64,000 nt of DNA, from contig CAZGVO010000001.1 of NCBI GenBank assembly GCA_964529175.1, positions 372,001 to 436,000 on the forward strand, written 5' to 3'. The stretch is from JAAFJM01 sp964529175. GTDB lineage: Bacteria > Bacteroidota > Bacteroidia > UKL13-3. Shown one piece after another: positions 15,784 through 25,450 of the stretch (its first letter is position 1; each line of letters starts with the position of its first letter). A program made the position numbers and the translations under genes. The notes below the pieces were generated by a model. It saw only the letters and a list, made by a program, of their open reading frames with translations. It was not told the origin of the DNA and searched no databases.

Positions 15784-17736
15784 ATGCAAGCAGACAACTA
15801 CAAACTTTTACTGGTAGATGATGATGATATTGATATCATGTCGTTTCAGCGTGCGCTGAAGCGAACTGGTTTAGTGTATGAATTAGATATTTGCAAAAAT
15901 GCAACCGAAACACTTGAAGTAGTTAATAAACATAAATATAACTGTATATTTTTAGATTATTTGCTACCTGGAGTTGATGGATTAGAGTTGCTAAAAAAAA
16001 TACGTGAACTAAAAGTTTTTACACCAATTGCGGTAATGACCTCGCAGGGAGATGAGAAACTTGCTGTTCAAATGATTAAAAATGGTGCTTTCGATTATTT
16101 TCCAAAAGCAGAACTAAGCCCTGATTATATTCAAAAAGTTATTTTAAACGGGGTTCGTTTATGGGAAATTGAAAACCAGCGCGTTAAAGCAGAGGCCGAA
16201 ATTAAAGAAAACCATAACCGTTTAACGGCCATTGTTGAAAGTACACACAATAATATTTATGCCATTGATAAAGATTTAAATATTATTTCATTTAACTCTT
16301 CGTTTAAAAACCGTATCAGCTCTCAGCAAAACATTGACATTTATATTGGTCAACCGGTTACCGAAATAATTAGCGACCCTGAAGTTTTAAATCATTTTAC
16401 CGAGTGTTTAAAAGGTAATAGCTTAACTCATGTTGAAGAATTAACTATTAACGATGAATATTTCTGTTTTGAAACCACTTACAATCCCATTAAAAGTGAA
16501 GGAGAAACAACTGGAGCTGCCATTTTTAGTAAAGATATAACCGAAAATAAAAAGTTTCAAAAAGAGTTATTACAAGCCAGAAACGATGCTATAAGCTCAG
16601 CTAAAGCTAAAACTGAGTTTTTATCAAATATGAGTCATGAAATTAGAACCCCAATGAATGCCATTATGGGTTTAACTGACTTATTACTTGACGAAAAAAT
16701 ATTTACTGGTACTGCTTTAGAGAACTTAAAATCAATCAGGTATTCTGCTGATAATCTATTGGTTATAATAAATGATATTTTAGACTTTTCTAAAATAGAA
16801 GCAGGTAAAATCACATTCGAAAATATTGATTTTGACATTCGTCAACGAATGAATGAATTACATAAAACTTTTGATTACCGTTCAAAAGAAAAAGGTTTAG
16901 ATTTTACGGTAACTATTGATGAAAAAATTCCAGCCATTTTAAAAGGCGATCCATACAGATTGAATCAAATTTTGTTTAATTTGGTTGGAAATGCCTTAAA
17001 ATTTACCTCTAAAGGTTCTATTACCGTTACTGTTAATTTAATTGAAACAGAAGACAATAAAAGCAAAGTTCAATTTACAGTAACAGATACTGGAATTGGT
17101 ATTCCTGAACACAAACAATCAAAAATATTTGAAAGCTTTACCCAGGCTTACACCGATACCACACGTAAATTTGGTGGAACAGGTTTAGGCTTGGCTATTA
17201 CTAAAAACTTAACTTTACTTCAAAATGGAAATATAACTATTAAAAGTAAAGTTGGCGAGGGCACAACCTTTGGGGTGGAATTACCATTTGAAATTAGTAC
17301 TTTAAGTAAAATTGAAGATGAAAAAGCCAATGATGAAGTTTACGATTTAAGTAAATTTAAAATATTGGTAGTAGAAGATAATGTAATGAATCAATTTGTG
17401 GCAAAGCAGTTTTTTAAAAAATGGAATACTGAAGTTTTAATTGCCAATAACGGTTTAGAAGCCATTGAAACATTGTCTCAGCGCGATGATATTGATTTGG
17501 TACTGATGGACTTACAAATGCCTGAAATGAGTGGTTTTGAGGCAGCACAATTAGTGCGCTCACCAAACACACCCGTTAAAAACCGCGAAGTGCCAATTAT
17601 AGCTTTAAGTGCAGATGCGTTTTTAGAAACCAGAAATAAAGTACTAGAAGCTGGCATGAACGATTTTGTTACCAAGCCATTTAAGCCAGATGAGCTATAT
17701 CAAAAAGTATTGAAGTATGTTTTAAAAACGCACTAA
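15784..17736 (+). CDS. Hybrid sensor histidine kinase: receiver-PAS-HisKA-HATPase-receiver
   Basis: This 650-aa cytosolic kinase starts with a receiver (LLLVDDDDIDIMSF; Asp in CIFLDYLLPGVDG). A PAS domain (about 145-260; LTAIVESTHNNIYAIDKDLN) is followed by an HisKA with phospho-His in FLSNMSHEIRTPMNAIMG. The ATPase domain has N-box NLVGNALKFTS, G1 DTGIGIP and G2 FGGTGLGLAI. A second receiver follows (LVVEDNVMNQFV; VLMDLQMPEMSG). There are no membrane spans, so the signal is cytoplasmic or comes through the first receiver. It is paired with the small receiver upstream. The layout is common in Bacteroidota; the signal is unknown. Confidence 0.9.
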   Translation: MQADNYKLLLVDDDDIDIMSFQRALKRTGLVYELDICKNATETLEVVNKHKYNCIFLDYLLPGVDGLELLKKIRELKVFTPIAVMTSQGDEKLAVQMIKNGAFDYFPKAELSPDYIQKVILNGVRLWEIENQRVKAEAEIKENHNRLTAIVESTHNNIYAIDKDLNIISFNSSFKNRISSQQNIDIYIGQPVTEIISDPEVLNHFTECLKGNSLTHVEELTINDEYFCFETTYNPIKSEGETTGAAIFSKDITENKKFQKELLQARNDAISSAKAKTEFLSNMSHEIRTPMNAIMGLTDLLLDEKIFTGTALENLKSIRYSADNLLVIINDILDFSKIEAGKITFENIDFDIRQRMNELHKTFDYRSKEKGLDFTVTIDEKIPAILKGDPYRLNQILFNLVGNALKFTSKGSITVTVNLIETEDNKSKVQFTVTDTGIGIPEHKQSKIFESFTQAYTDTTRKFGGTGLGLAITKNLTLLQNGNITIKSKVGEGTTFGVELPFEISTLSKIEDEKANDEVYDLSKFKILVVEDNVMNQFVAKQFFKKWNTEVLIANNGLEAIETLSQRDDIDLVLMDLQMPEMSGFEAAQLVRSPNTPVKNREVPIIALSADAFLETRNKVLEAGMNDFVTKPFKPDELYQKVLKYVLKTH

Positions 17737-17767
17737 ATATTCATAAAATCAAAGTCTTACGACAGGT

Positions 17768-17808
17768 ATAGTTGCAATTATGTAAAAATAGTTGCAACTA
17801 TATTTTTT
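17768..17808 (+). terminator. Intrinsic terminator after the hybrid kinase gene
   Basis: ATAGTTGCAA (17768-17777) pairs perfectly with TTGCAACTAT (17792-17801) across a 14-nt loop, followed by a T-rich tract ending at 17808. It is 32 nt past the kinase stop. Confidence 0.7.
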
Positions 17809-17837
17809 ATCAAATTTTTATAATCAAAAACAATTAG

Positions 17838-17845
17838 TACGTTTG
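17838..17845 (+). promoter_or_regulatory. Candidate -7 element for the malic enzyme gene
   Basis: TACGTTTG matches TAnnTTTG and lies 55 nt upstream of the ATG, just past the previous terminator. A clear TTG -33 box at 19-21 nt is missing. Confidence 0.4.
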
Positions 17846-17899
17846 TTTTTTATAAGATTATTGTTCAAACAAAAATCTAAAAAGAGTAATTTTTAAATA

Positions 17900-20158
17900 A
17901 TGAGTCAGTTAAAGGAAGATGCATTAAAATACCACAGTAAAGGCCGTCCAGGTAAAATAGCTGTAGTACCTACCAAACCCACCAATACCAAACGCGATTT
18001 AAGTTTAGCCTATTCGCCAGGAGTAGCAGAGCCATGTTTAGCCATTGCCGAAAATCCTGATGATGTTTATAAATATACTGCCAAGGGAAATTTAGTTGCA
18101 GTAATATCAAACGGAACAGCAGTTTTAGGACTTGGCGATATTGGTCCTGAGGCTTCAAAACCAGTAATGGAAGGCAAAGGTGTTTTATTTAAAATATTTG
18201 CCGATATAGATGTGTTTGATATTGAGATAAGTACAAAAAACACGGAAGAGTTTATCAATACTGTAAAAAACATAGCTTGTACTTTTGGAGGTATTAACTT
18301 AGAAGATATAAAAGCACCTGAATGCTTTGAAATAGAACAACGTTTAAAAGAAGAGTTGGATATTCCAATTATGCACGATGACCAGCACGGAACAGCCATT
18401 ATTACTGGTGCTGCCTTGTTAAATGCATTGGAACTAGTAGGTAAAAATATTAAAGATGTACAAGTAGTTTACAATGGTGCAGGTGCATCAGCCATTAGTT
18501 GTGCTAAAATTATGTTGGCTTTAGGTGTTCAAAAAGAAAACCTAATTATGTGCGACAGTAAAGGAGTTATTAGAACTGATAGCCCTAATTTAGACAACAC
18601 TAAAAAACAGTTTGCTACCAACCGTAACTTAAATACTCTAGCAGATGCTATGCAAAATGCTGATGTATTTGTTGGTTTATCAAAAGCCGATGTAGTTAGC
18701 CAAGATATGTTGCGTAGCATGGCCAAAGATTGTATTGTGTTTGCTTTGGCAAATCCAAATCCTGAAATATCGTACGATTTGGCAATGGCTTCGCGCCCCG
18801 ATATTATTTTGGCCACAGGCCGTAGCGATTATCCTAATCAAGTAAATAATGTATTAGGTTTCCCATATATTTTTAGAGGTGCTTTAGATGTAAGGGCAAC
18901 TAAAATTACAGAAGAAATGAAAATTGCTGCTGTACACGCTTTGGCACAATTAACCAAAGAGCCTGTTCCTGAAATAGTAAATTTAGCATACAACGAAAAG
19001 AATGTAACATTTGGTAAAAACTACATCATTCCAAAACCAATTGATCCTAGGTTAATTACCACAGTTTCTCCTGCCGTAGCTAAAGCTGCTATGGAGTGTG
19101 GAGTGGCTAAAAACCCAATTCACGATTGGGAAAAATACAACCATCAATTATTAGCCCGCTTAGGAAAAGAAAGTAATTTTGTTAGAGCTATTACCGATAA
19201 AGCTAAATTAAATCCAAAACGTGTTGTATTTACCGAAGCTGATAATTATAAAATATTGCGCGCAGCGCAAATAGTAAAAGATGAAGGAATAGCAATTCCA
19301 ATTTTATTAGGAAATAGAGAAAAAATAAATGCGATTATAGCCGAAAACCATATTAAACTAGACGATGTAAGTATAATTGATCCTTTAGAAGAAGAAGCAA
19401 AACGCCATGCATTTGCTGATATTTTCTTTATGAAACGCCAACGCAAAGGAGTAACCTTACACGAGGCTCGCAAGTTAATGCGTGAAAGAAACTATTATGC
19501 ACCAATGATGGTAGAAATGGGCGAAGCGGATGCTATGATAAGCGGATTAACCAAAAATTATCCAACATCAATTAAGCCAGCATTGCAAATTTTAGGAAAA
19601 GAAGATGGCACCAAAAACGTTGCTGGCATGTATATTATGCTAAGCAAAAAAGGAACATTGTTCTTTTCTGATACAACCGTTAATCGTTACCCAAGTGCTG
19701 ACGATTTAGTAGATATTACCTATTCAACTTACAAAGCCGTTAAAAAATTCAATATTGAACCACGTATTGCTTTGTTAAGTTACAGCAATTTTGGCTCGGC
19801 TGATGGTGAAGTACCTCAAAAAATGATGAAGGTGCGCAATACATTAAAAGAAAAATATCCTAACATGGTAGTTGATGGTGATATTCAGGCTAATGTAGCA
19901 TTAAACCAAAAACTATTGAGTGCTAATTTTCCTTTTAGTGAATTAAATGGCGAACCTGTTAATACATTGATTTTCCCTTCGTTATCATCAGGAAACATTA
20001 CTTATAAAATGTTACAAGAATTGGGCTCGGCCGAAGCAGTTGGACCAGTTCTTTTAGGTTTAAAAAAATCGGCTCACGTTTTACAATTAGGAAGCAGTGT
20101 GCGCGAAATAGTAAATATGGTTACCATTGCAGTGGTAGATGCACAAAGTAAAGCATAG
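17900..20158 (+). CDS. maeB: NADP-dependent malic enzyme fused to a phosphotransacetylase domain (MaeB-like)
   Basis: This 752-aa fusion decarboxylates malate to pyruvate. The N-terminal part (to about residue 410) shows the malic-enzyme signature LAYSPGVAEPCLAIAENP and the metal/substrate stretch MHDDQHGTAIITG. VVYNGAGASAISCAKIML is the dinucleotide-binding loop, and FALANPNPEI follows. The C-terminal 320 residues (from RVVFTEADNYKILRAA) are homologous to phosphate acetyltransferase (GMYIMLSKKGTLFFSD; FPSLSSGNITYK). In MaeB proteins this part usually regulates through acetyl-CoA binding rather than catalysing. It feeds pyruvate and NADPH to biosynthesis. It is followed 22 nt later by the polyprenyl synthase, probably the same transcript. 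Confidence 0.93.
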   Translation: MSQLKEDALKYHSKGRPGKIAVVPTKPTNTKRDLSLAYSPGVAEPCLAIAENPDDVYKYTAKGNLVAVISNGTAVLGLGDIGPEASKPVMEGKGVLFKIFADIDVFDIEISTKNTEEFINTVKNIACTFGGINLEDIKAPECFEIEQRLKEELDIPIMHDDQHGTAIITGAALLNALELVGKNIKDVQVVYNGAGASAISCAKIMLALGVQKENLIMCDSKGVIRTDSPNLDNTKKQFATNRNLNTLADAMQNADVFVGLSKADVVSQDMLRSMAKDCIVFALANPNPEISYDLAMASRPDIILATGRSDYPNQVNNVLGFPYIFRGALDVRATKITEEMKIAAVHALAQLTKEPVPEIVNLAYNEKNVTFGKNYIIPKPIDPRLITTVSPAVAKAAMECGVAKNPIHDWEKYNHQLLARLGKESNFVRAITDKAKLNPKRVVFTEADNYKILRAAQIVKDEGIAIPILLGNREKINAIIAENHIKLDDVSIIDPLEEEAKRHAFADIFFMKRQRKGVTLHEARKLMRERNYYAPMMVEMGEADAMISGLTKNYPTSIKPALQILGKEDGTKNVAGMYIMLSKKGTLFFSDTTVNRYPSADDLVDITYSTYKAVKKFNIEPRIALLSYSNFGSADGEVPQKMMKVRNTLKEKYPNMVVDGDIQANVALNQKLLSANFPFSELNGEPVNTLIFPSLSSGNITYKMLQELGSAEAVGPVLLGLKKSAHVLQLGSSVREIVNMVTIAVVDAQSKA

Positions 20159-20180
20159 GTAATTACTAAAAAATAAAATA

Positions 20181-21152
20181 TTGAGTCAGATAGATATAAT
20201 AAAACAACCAATAGCTAATGAGTTAGACTTATTTGAAAATAAGTTTAAACAAGCTATGAAAAGCAATGTGGCTTTGCTTGATACCATAATGACCTACATA
20301 GTTAAGCGAAAAGGTAAGCAGGTTAGGCCCATGTTTGTGTTTTATTGTGCTAAATTATTTGATAATGTAAATGATGCTACTTATCGTGGAGCAAGTTTGG
20401 TGGAGCTTTTGCATACTGCTACCTTGGTTCACGATGATGTAGTTGATGATAGCGATGAGCGAAGAGGTTTTTTTAGTATCAATGCGCTTTGGAAAAATAA
20501 AATTGCTGTTTTAGTTGGCGATTATTTGCTATCAAAAGGATTATTGCTAGCAGTTAAAAATAAAGATTTTAATTTATTAGAAATAGTTAGCACCGCTGTA
20601 GAGCAAATGAGCGAAGGCGAACTTTTGCAGATTGAAAAAGCCAGAAACTTAAACCTCTCGGAAGAAGTATATTACAATATTATTCGTAAAAAAACGGCTT
20701 CTTTAATTGCTTCATGCTGCGCAATGGGAGCGGCAAGTGCTGGTGCTAATCCTGAGGAAGTAGAACAAATGCGTTTGTTTGGCGAATACATTGGTATTGC
20801 GTTTCAAATTAAAGACGATTTGCTGGATTATGGAGATGATGATATAGGTAAACCAACTGGAATAGATTTAAAAGAGAAAAAATTAACATTACCTATTATT
20901 TACACTATAAATAATGCAGATAAGGCAACGCGTAATTATATTATTAACTCAATAAAAAACCATAATACCGATAAAAAACGTGTAGCAGAGGTTATTAAAT
21001 ACGTAAACGAGCATGATGGTATAGCTTATACTCGCAAAGCTATGATTGATTACAAAGAAAAAGCTTTGGCTATTTTAGCAAATCATCCTAATCGCGAAAT
21101 TGCCAATAAACTGTCAATGTTAGTTGAATACATTATTGACAGAAAAAACTAA
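20181..21152 (+). CDS. Polyprenyl (octaprenyl-type) diphosphate synthase
   Basis: This 323-aa trans-prenyltransferase lengthens farnesyl diphosphate with IPP. Both aspartate-rich motifs are clear: LVHDDVVDDSDERRG (first, with the following Arg pair) and FQIKDDLLDYGDD (second). GKQVRPMFVF is the IPP-binding stretch. Leu/His residues before the first motif (LVELLHTATL) suggest long-chain product such as octaprenyl or solanesyl, which fits a menaquinone side chain made with MenA (44933). It starts with TTG. The stop overlaps the convergent histidine kinase stop by 4 nt, with no hairpin between them. Confidence 0.92.
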   Translation: MSQIDIIKQPIANELDLFENKFKQAMKSNVALLDTIMTYIVKRKGKQVRPMFVFYCAKLFDNVNDATYRGASLVELLHTATLVHDDVVDDSDERRGFFSINALWKNKIAVLVGDYLLSKGLLLAVKNKDFNLLEIVSTAVEQMSEGELLQIEKARNLNLSEEVYYNIIRKKTASLIASCCAMGAASAGANPEEVEQMRLFGEYIGIAFQIKDDLLDYGDDDIGKPTGIDLKEKKLTLPIIYTINNADKATRNYIINSIKNHNTDKKRVAEVIKYVNEHDGIAYTRKAMIDYKEKALAILANHPNREIANKLSMLVEYIIDRKN

Positions 21153-22867
21153 GCTTTAATTAAAGTTACAGTAAAAGTACTGCCAATTCCTACAGTACTT
21201 TCTACTTTAATAGAACCACTTTGTGCTTCCACAAACTCTTTGCTTATGGCTAATCCTAAGCCAGTTCCTTCCGATTTGTTATTAGGTACTCTAAAGTATT
21301 TATCAAAAATTTTGTTGGTGTATTCAGGTGCAATTCCTTGTCCATTATCAGTAACTGTAAAGTTTACTGATTGTTCAATGGTTTCAGCCTTAACAATAAT
21401 GGTACTATTTTCTCCTGAATATCTTATGGCGTTTGATAACAAATTGGTTAGAACCCAAGCTGTTTTTTCGCTATCAGCCATTACATAAATGGGGTTTTCT
21501 GGAATGCTTTTTTGTAGTTTAATTTGTTTTTGTTCTGCCTGAGTTTTAACAGCATCAATGGCATATTGTAAAATAGCTTGTGCATTATTTTGAGCAATAT
21601 TTAACTGAATATTTCCACTTTCAACTTGGGTCATATTTAGCAACTCGCCCGTAATTTTTAATAACCTATTGGTATCATCGTTAATGCTATTTAGCAAGCT
21701 TTTTTGCTCCTCATTTAGTAATCCAACTTTATTATTATCCAATAATTGTAAACTCATTTTTATAGCAGCTATAGGCGTTTTAAACTCATGCGACACAGTT
21801 GAAATAAAATTGGTTTTAGCAAAATCTAGCTCTTTGTATTCTGTAACATTACGTAATATAATTACGTGTCCAATGGTTTTTTCTTCTTGTTCCCCAGTAG
21901 GCACAATGGTTATTTTAAAATTTTCCTTTTCAAAATAACTTTCCTTATTGTTAGCAAATATTTTAAGTATTTTCTGTTTTTCGGAACTTTCAATTTCCAA
22001 ATTTTTAATCAATAAGCTTATTAAATCATTTTGCGCAGCAAGTTTTAATGCATTGCAACCAATTAATTTTGATTCAGTTATTCCAATTATTTTGATGGCT
22101 TCTTCGTTAGCAAAAATAATTTCCCAGTTTTCATCTAATCCAATAATTGGGTCGATCATGTTGTTAATGAGCGTTTCAATGCGTTTTTTACTCATCATAA
22201 TTTTAGCTAAGTTACTTTCATTATACTCCTGTAACTTTTCGGCCATGGTATTAAACGATTGCGCTAACTCTTTAAATTCGCCATGATTGTCGAAATGTAT
22301 GCGCTCATCATAGTTTTCGGAAGCTATTTGTTTAATACTATCAGTAAGTCGTTTTATAGGATTAGCAATGTATGATGGCAGGTTTATAAACAATCCTAAA
22401 GCAATAATAAAACACAAAGTACTAGCAATTGCTATCCAAAATGTAGCTATTTCTGCGGTTTGTTTAGCCATTAAATTTTTCTTTTCAATGGCTTTCATAT
22501 TAACATCCATAACTTGGTAAATAAGTTGCCTTAAATTACTTTTTAGCTGCACGCTGTCGGGTTTTATTTTAAGCAACTCAAATACATTGCGAACCATTTG
22601 AGTACTTTCTTTTTCGCCTTTTTCGGTAATATTGGCTTCTTGTAGCTTTAAATTTATCTCAAACGAATCAATAGCCATTGAACTATTGCTATCAATGTAT
22701 TGCAACATTTTACTAGTAAACTCAAGCGTATTGTAATTATCTACTAAAATATTTTCAGTATCGCTCTTTAATAAATTTACATACCTAGCACTTACCACAC
22801 CTAGTATTATTACTAGTGCGAACAAAAGCCCAATGCTTAGGGTTAGTTTAGTTTTTATTTTTATCAA
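21149..22867 (-). CDS. Membrane sensor histidine kinase with HAMP and PAS domains (kdp-linked)
   Basis: This 572-aa kinase has a membrane helix at about 8-28, a helical periplasmic region, and a second helix at about 142-165. A HAMP (NPIKRLTDSIKQIASENYDE) and a PAS (about 225-345; NNMIDPIIGLDENWEII) follow. The HisKA has phospho-His in FISTVSHEFKTPIAAIKM; the ATPase has N-box VLTNLLSNAIRYS, DNGQGIA and GTGLGLAIS. It is last in the kdp operon, 25 nt after the kinase-less KdpD gene. The two together probably replace the single large KdpD of E. coli. No response regulator gene is adjacent; the sigma-54 regulator at 8592 is a possible partner. Confidence 0.9.
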   Translation of the reverse strand: MIKIKTKLTLSIGLLFALVIILGVVSARYVNLLKSDTENILVDNYNTLEFTSKMLQYIDSNSSMAIDSFEINLKLQEANITEKGEKESTQMVRNVFELLKIKPDSVQLKSNLRQLIYQVMDVNMKAIEKKNLMAKQTAEIATFWIAIASTLCFIIALGLFINLPSYIANPIKRLTDSIKQIASENYDERIHFDNHGEFKELAQSFNTMAEKLQEYNESNLAKIMMSKKRIETLINNMIDPIIGLDENWEIIFANEEAIKIIGITESKLIGCNALKLAAQNDLISLLIKNLEIESSEKQKILKIFANNKESYFEKENFKITIVPTGEQEEKTIGHVIILRNVTEYKELDFAKTNFISTVSHEFKTPIAAIKMSLQLLDNNKVGLLNEEQKSLLNSINDDTNRLLKITGELLNMTQVESGNIQLNIAQNNAQAILQYAIDAVKTQAEQKQIKLQKSIPENPIYVMADSEKTAWVLTNLLSNAIRYSGENSTIIVKAETIEQSVNFTVTDNGQGIAPEYTNKIFDKYFRVPNNKSEGTGLGLAISKEFVEAQSGSIKVESTVGIGSTFTVTLIKA

Positions 22868-22892
22868 AATAAATGACGATATAATTAGTTGA

Positions 22893-24011
22893 TTAACTTA
22901 GTATTACCAAATCAATATCGGTAGTAGATAATTTCTTCAATAATCGGTTAAATTGGCTAGTAGCAAAAATAATTTTTACCAAACTAAAATGTGGTTTGCC
23001 AATGCATATTGTTTTTATCTGCAACTTTTCGGCTTGTTCTATAATGGTTTGAGCCACAGAATTGCTTTCAGTTTTAATTATTTCGGCTCCTAACTCAGTA
23101 GCTAGTTTAAAATTATTTATTAAAAATCGCTGCTTGGCAAGCGTAATTTTATCTACGCTTTCGTCAGGTGTTTGAACATAAAGCACAAACCACTTGCTAT
23201 TATAATAATTAGCTAATCGAGCCGTTTTCCTAATAACATTTTTGGCCGTTTTTTCATTGGTGCTAATGCAAGCCAATAGTTTATCGTGAATAATTGATTT
23301 GGTAACTTCAATTTCAACCTTGCGCTCAACTTGAGAAGCTACTTCTTTTAAAGCCAATTCTCTTAGTTGTAAAATGTTTTCGTTAGTAAAAAAATTGCTC
23401 AATGCCATTTCAATTTTTTCTGGCGCATAAATCTTTCCTTCTTTTAACCTATTAATTAACTCTTGGGCTGTTAAGTCAATATTAACCACCTCATCAGCTT
23501 GAGCCAATACATTATCAGGTATTCTTTCCTTAACTTCTAACTTAGTTATTTTTCTGATTTCTTCGTTAAGACTTTCTATATGCTGAATATTTACTGCTGA
23601 AATAACATTTATCCCAGCATTTAATATTTCAAGCACATCTTGCCATCTTTTTGGGTTTTTACTTCCTTCAATATTGGAATGGGCTAGCTCATCAACAATA
23701 ACAACCTCAGGTCTTAAATTAAGTATTGTTTGAAGGTCTAACTCTTCTAATTCTTTCCCCTTATAAAACAATTTTCTTCTTGGAATAATTGGTAATCCGT
23801 TTAACAATTCATGGGTTTCTTTTCTGTTATGTGTTTCAATAAAACCAATTTTCACATCAATACCGTTGCGAAGCAGAGCATGGGCTTCCTGGAGCATTCG
23901 GTATGTTTTACCAACACCCGCACTCATGCCTATATAAATTTTAAATTTACCCTTTCTTGATTTTTTAATTAAATCAAGGAATTCTTGTGCCGACTTACGA
24001 GTTTCTTCCAT
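22893..24011 (-). CDS. kdpD: KdpD sensor module without kinase (KdpD N-terminal domain plus universal stress domain)
   Basis: This 372-aa protein matches only the cytosolic N-terminal part of KdpD. The KdpD domain begins with KIYIGMSAGVGKTYRML (Walker A-like) and includes GFIETHNRKET, VIVDELAHSN (Walker B-like), NIQHIESLN and the region ending RELALKEVA. A universal stress protein-like domain follows (about 245-372, ending TICIGKPHF). E. coli KdpD is 894 aa and continues with four membrane spans, GAF and kinase; all are missing here and a separate kinase gene follows. The start at 24011 (MEETRKSAQEF) is preferred over nine upstream codons. It likely senses potassium or c-di-AMP status, inferred from family. 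Confidence 0.9.
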   Translation of the reverse strand: MEETRKSAQEFLDLIKKSRKGKFKIYIGMSAGVGKTYRMLQEAHALLRNGIDVKIGFIETHNRKETHELLNGLPIIPRRKLFYKGKELEELDLQTILNLRPEVVIVDELAHSNIEGSKNPKRWQDVLEILNAGINVISAVNIQHIESLNEEIRKITKLEVKERIPDNVLAQADEVVNIDLTAQELINRLKEGKIYAPEKIEMALSNFFTNENILQLRELALKEVASQVERKVEIEVTKSIIHDKLLACISTNEKTAKNVIRKTARLANYYNSKWFVLYVQTPDESVDKITLAKQRFLINNFKLATELGAEIIKTESNSVAQTIIEQAEKLQIKTICIGKPHFSLVKIIFATSQFNRLLKKLSTTDIDLVILS

Positions 24012-24076
24012 TTCTTGAAATAAAAAAACTAGCAACAAGTTTTTTTATAATATGCTTATTGCTAGCTAATTATAGT

Positions 24077-25450
24077 TTACAATCTAAACAGCATTGCTAA
24101 AATAATCCTACTTTCTGATTTTACTAAATCGGGTTTCCAATTTGGATCTAAAACCGAGGTTGTATAGCCAGTTTGAGAGGTAACTCCACCTTTTCCAGCA
24201 AAATAAGGAACATTTGATTCACGATAAACAAATTCGGCACGGAAAGTTATGTTTTGTGTTGGCATAAAATCAATATTGGTAGAGCAATCCCAGCCTTCAA
24301 ACTTATCCCCAGGATTAGCACTAAAAGGAAAAGTTCCTGCTGTTTGAGTTGGGTTATTAGGGTTTGGCAATGGACTTGCTTGACCTGTAGGATAAAGAAC
24401 TAAATAGCGACCAGGATTAGTGATTATGCCGCCACCAACTGTCCACGCAAGTTTGTTTTGAGCAAACCAAATGCGGTTATAAAACATGGCACTAGCAAAG
24501 TATTGTGCAGGATTTAACGGGTCGCTATTGTTAAACCCATTTACACCACCACCTTGCTCAAACCCAATATCGCCTGTTAATGAAAATGCCATTTTATTGA
24601 TACCTTTTTTAGTTGGATTATTAAAATATCTCAATAATAAACTGTTATCGGAATGGAATCTTTTTCTATTGGGAATGCCAGCTGCATCGGTACCATAATA
24701 ATTGTTGCTAATTACTTTTAGATTACTATTATTACTCATATAAGTTACACTTCCACCAAGGCCTGGCATACTATTAAACTTACCATAACTTTGCCAGCCA
24801 TTAATTATCCAAGGTTCAATTTTCCAGTTTTTACTTGGAAAAATTTGAATACGAACTCCATTAAAAAACCAGGGCGTATTATCAGATGTAAATGAAGCTT
24901 GGTATTCCCAATTTTCAGCTTGATAAAAGGAGTTTAAACCTATATAACTCATAAACAAACCAGCATCTATATTTATACCATTCCATTTATTAATGTGATA
25001 ACCTGCATAAGCTTCGCTTAAATACCTATAAACATTGGCTAAGTCGTATTGGCCTCTATAAGGACTGTAATCATTGCGAGGAACAACCGTAGAACGTGTT
25101 CCAAATTGTGTCATAATTCTGGCTCTAGTATTATTAAAGTTAAAGTCACCACCAAAATGTATGGCCGAAAGCTGTACTTCATTATTTCTTGCCAAAGCGG
25201 TAGAACCAACTACTGTATTATCGTTTGGGTTATTGAACGAGTAGGTATAATTGGCATCTATAAAAATGCTAGGAGTAAAATATTTCATATCTTTAAAAAT
25301 TGAAGAATCACGTCTATCGCTTCCGTTTTGCCAAGTTTGGTCAATGCCTTCAAAAGGCTCACCTTTTTGCTGAGCCTTAATGTGCTGTAAATTAAATAGT
25401 TGTATTCCTAAAAATGCTAAGCCTACAAATGTTGTTTTGGTAATTTTCAT
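24077..25450 (-). CDS. Outer-membrane beta-barrel porin (BBP2/OmpL-like) in the kdp operon
   Basis: This 457-aa protein has a signal peptide (TTFVGLAFLGIQLFNLQHIKAQ) and then alternating amphipathic strands rich in Trp, Tyr and Asn (FTPSIFIDANYTYSF; HINKWNGINIDAGLFMSY), ending with a C-terminal phenylalanine-type strand (SRIILAMLFRL). This matches the BBP2 porin family, which in Bacteroidota is often encoded with kdp genes. Its ATG overlaps the stop of the 184-aa gene (ATGA). It probably lets potassium or another small solute cross the outer membrane when Kdp is induced; substrate specificity is inferred from the operon only. Confidence 0.8.
   Translation of the reverse strand: MKITKTTFVGLAFLGIQLFNLQHIKAQQKGEPFEGIDQTWQNGSDRRDSSIFKDMKYFTPSIFIDANYTYSFNNPNDNTVVGSTALARNNEVQLSAIHFGGDFNFNNTRARIMTQFGTRSTVVPRNDYSPYRGQYDLANVYRYLSEAYAGYHINKWNGINIDAGLFMSYIGLNSFYQAENWEYQASFTSDNTPWFFNGVRIQIFPSKNWKIEPWIINGWQSYGKFNSMPGLGGSVTYMSNNSNLKVISNNYYGTDAAGIPNRKRFHSDNSLLLRYFNNPTKKGINKMAFSLTGDIGFEQGGGVNGFNNSDPLNPAQYFASAMFYNRIWFAQNKLAWTVGGGIITNPGRYLVLYPTGQASPLPNPNNPTQTAGTFPFSANPGDKFEGWDCSTNIDFMPTQNITFRAEFVYRESNVPYFAGKGGVTSQTGYTTSVLDPNWKPDLVKSESRIILAMLFRL

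Noticed and set aside
17970..19473. Several long antisense frames inside the malic enzyme gene
   Set aside because: They are shadows: no family motif, no start context, and the sense frame is clearly coding.
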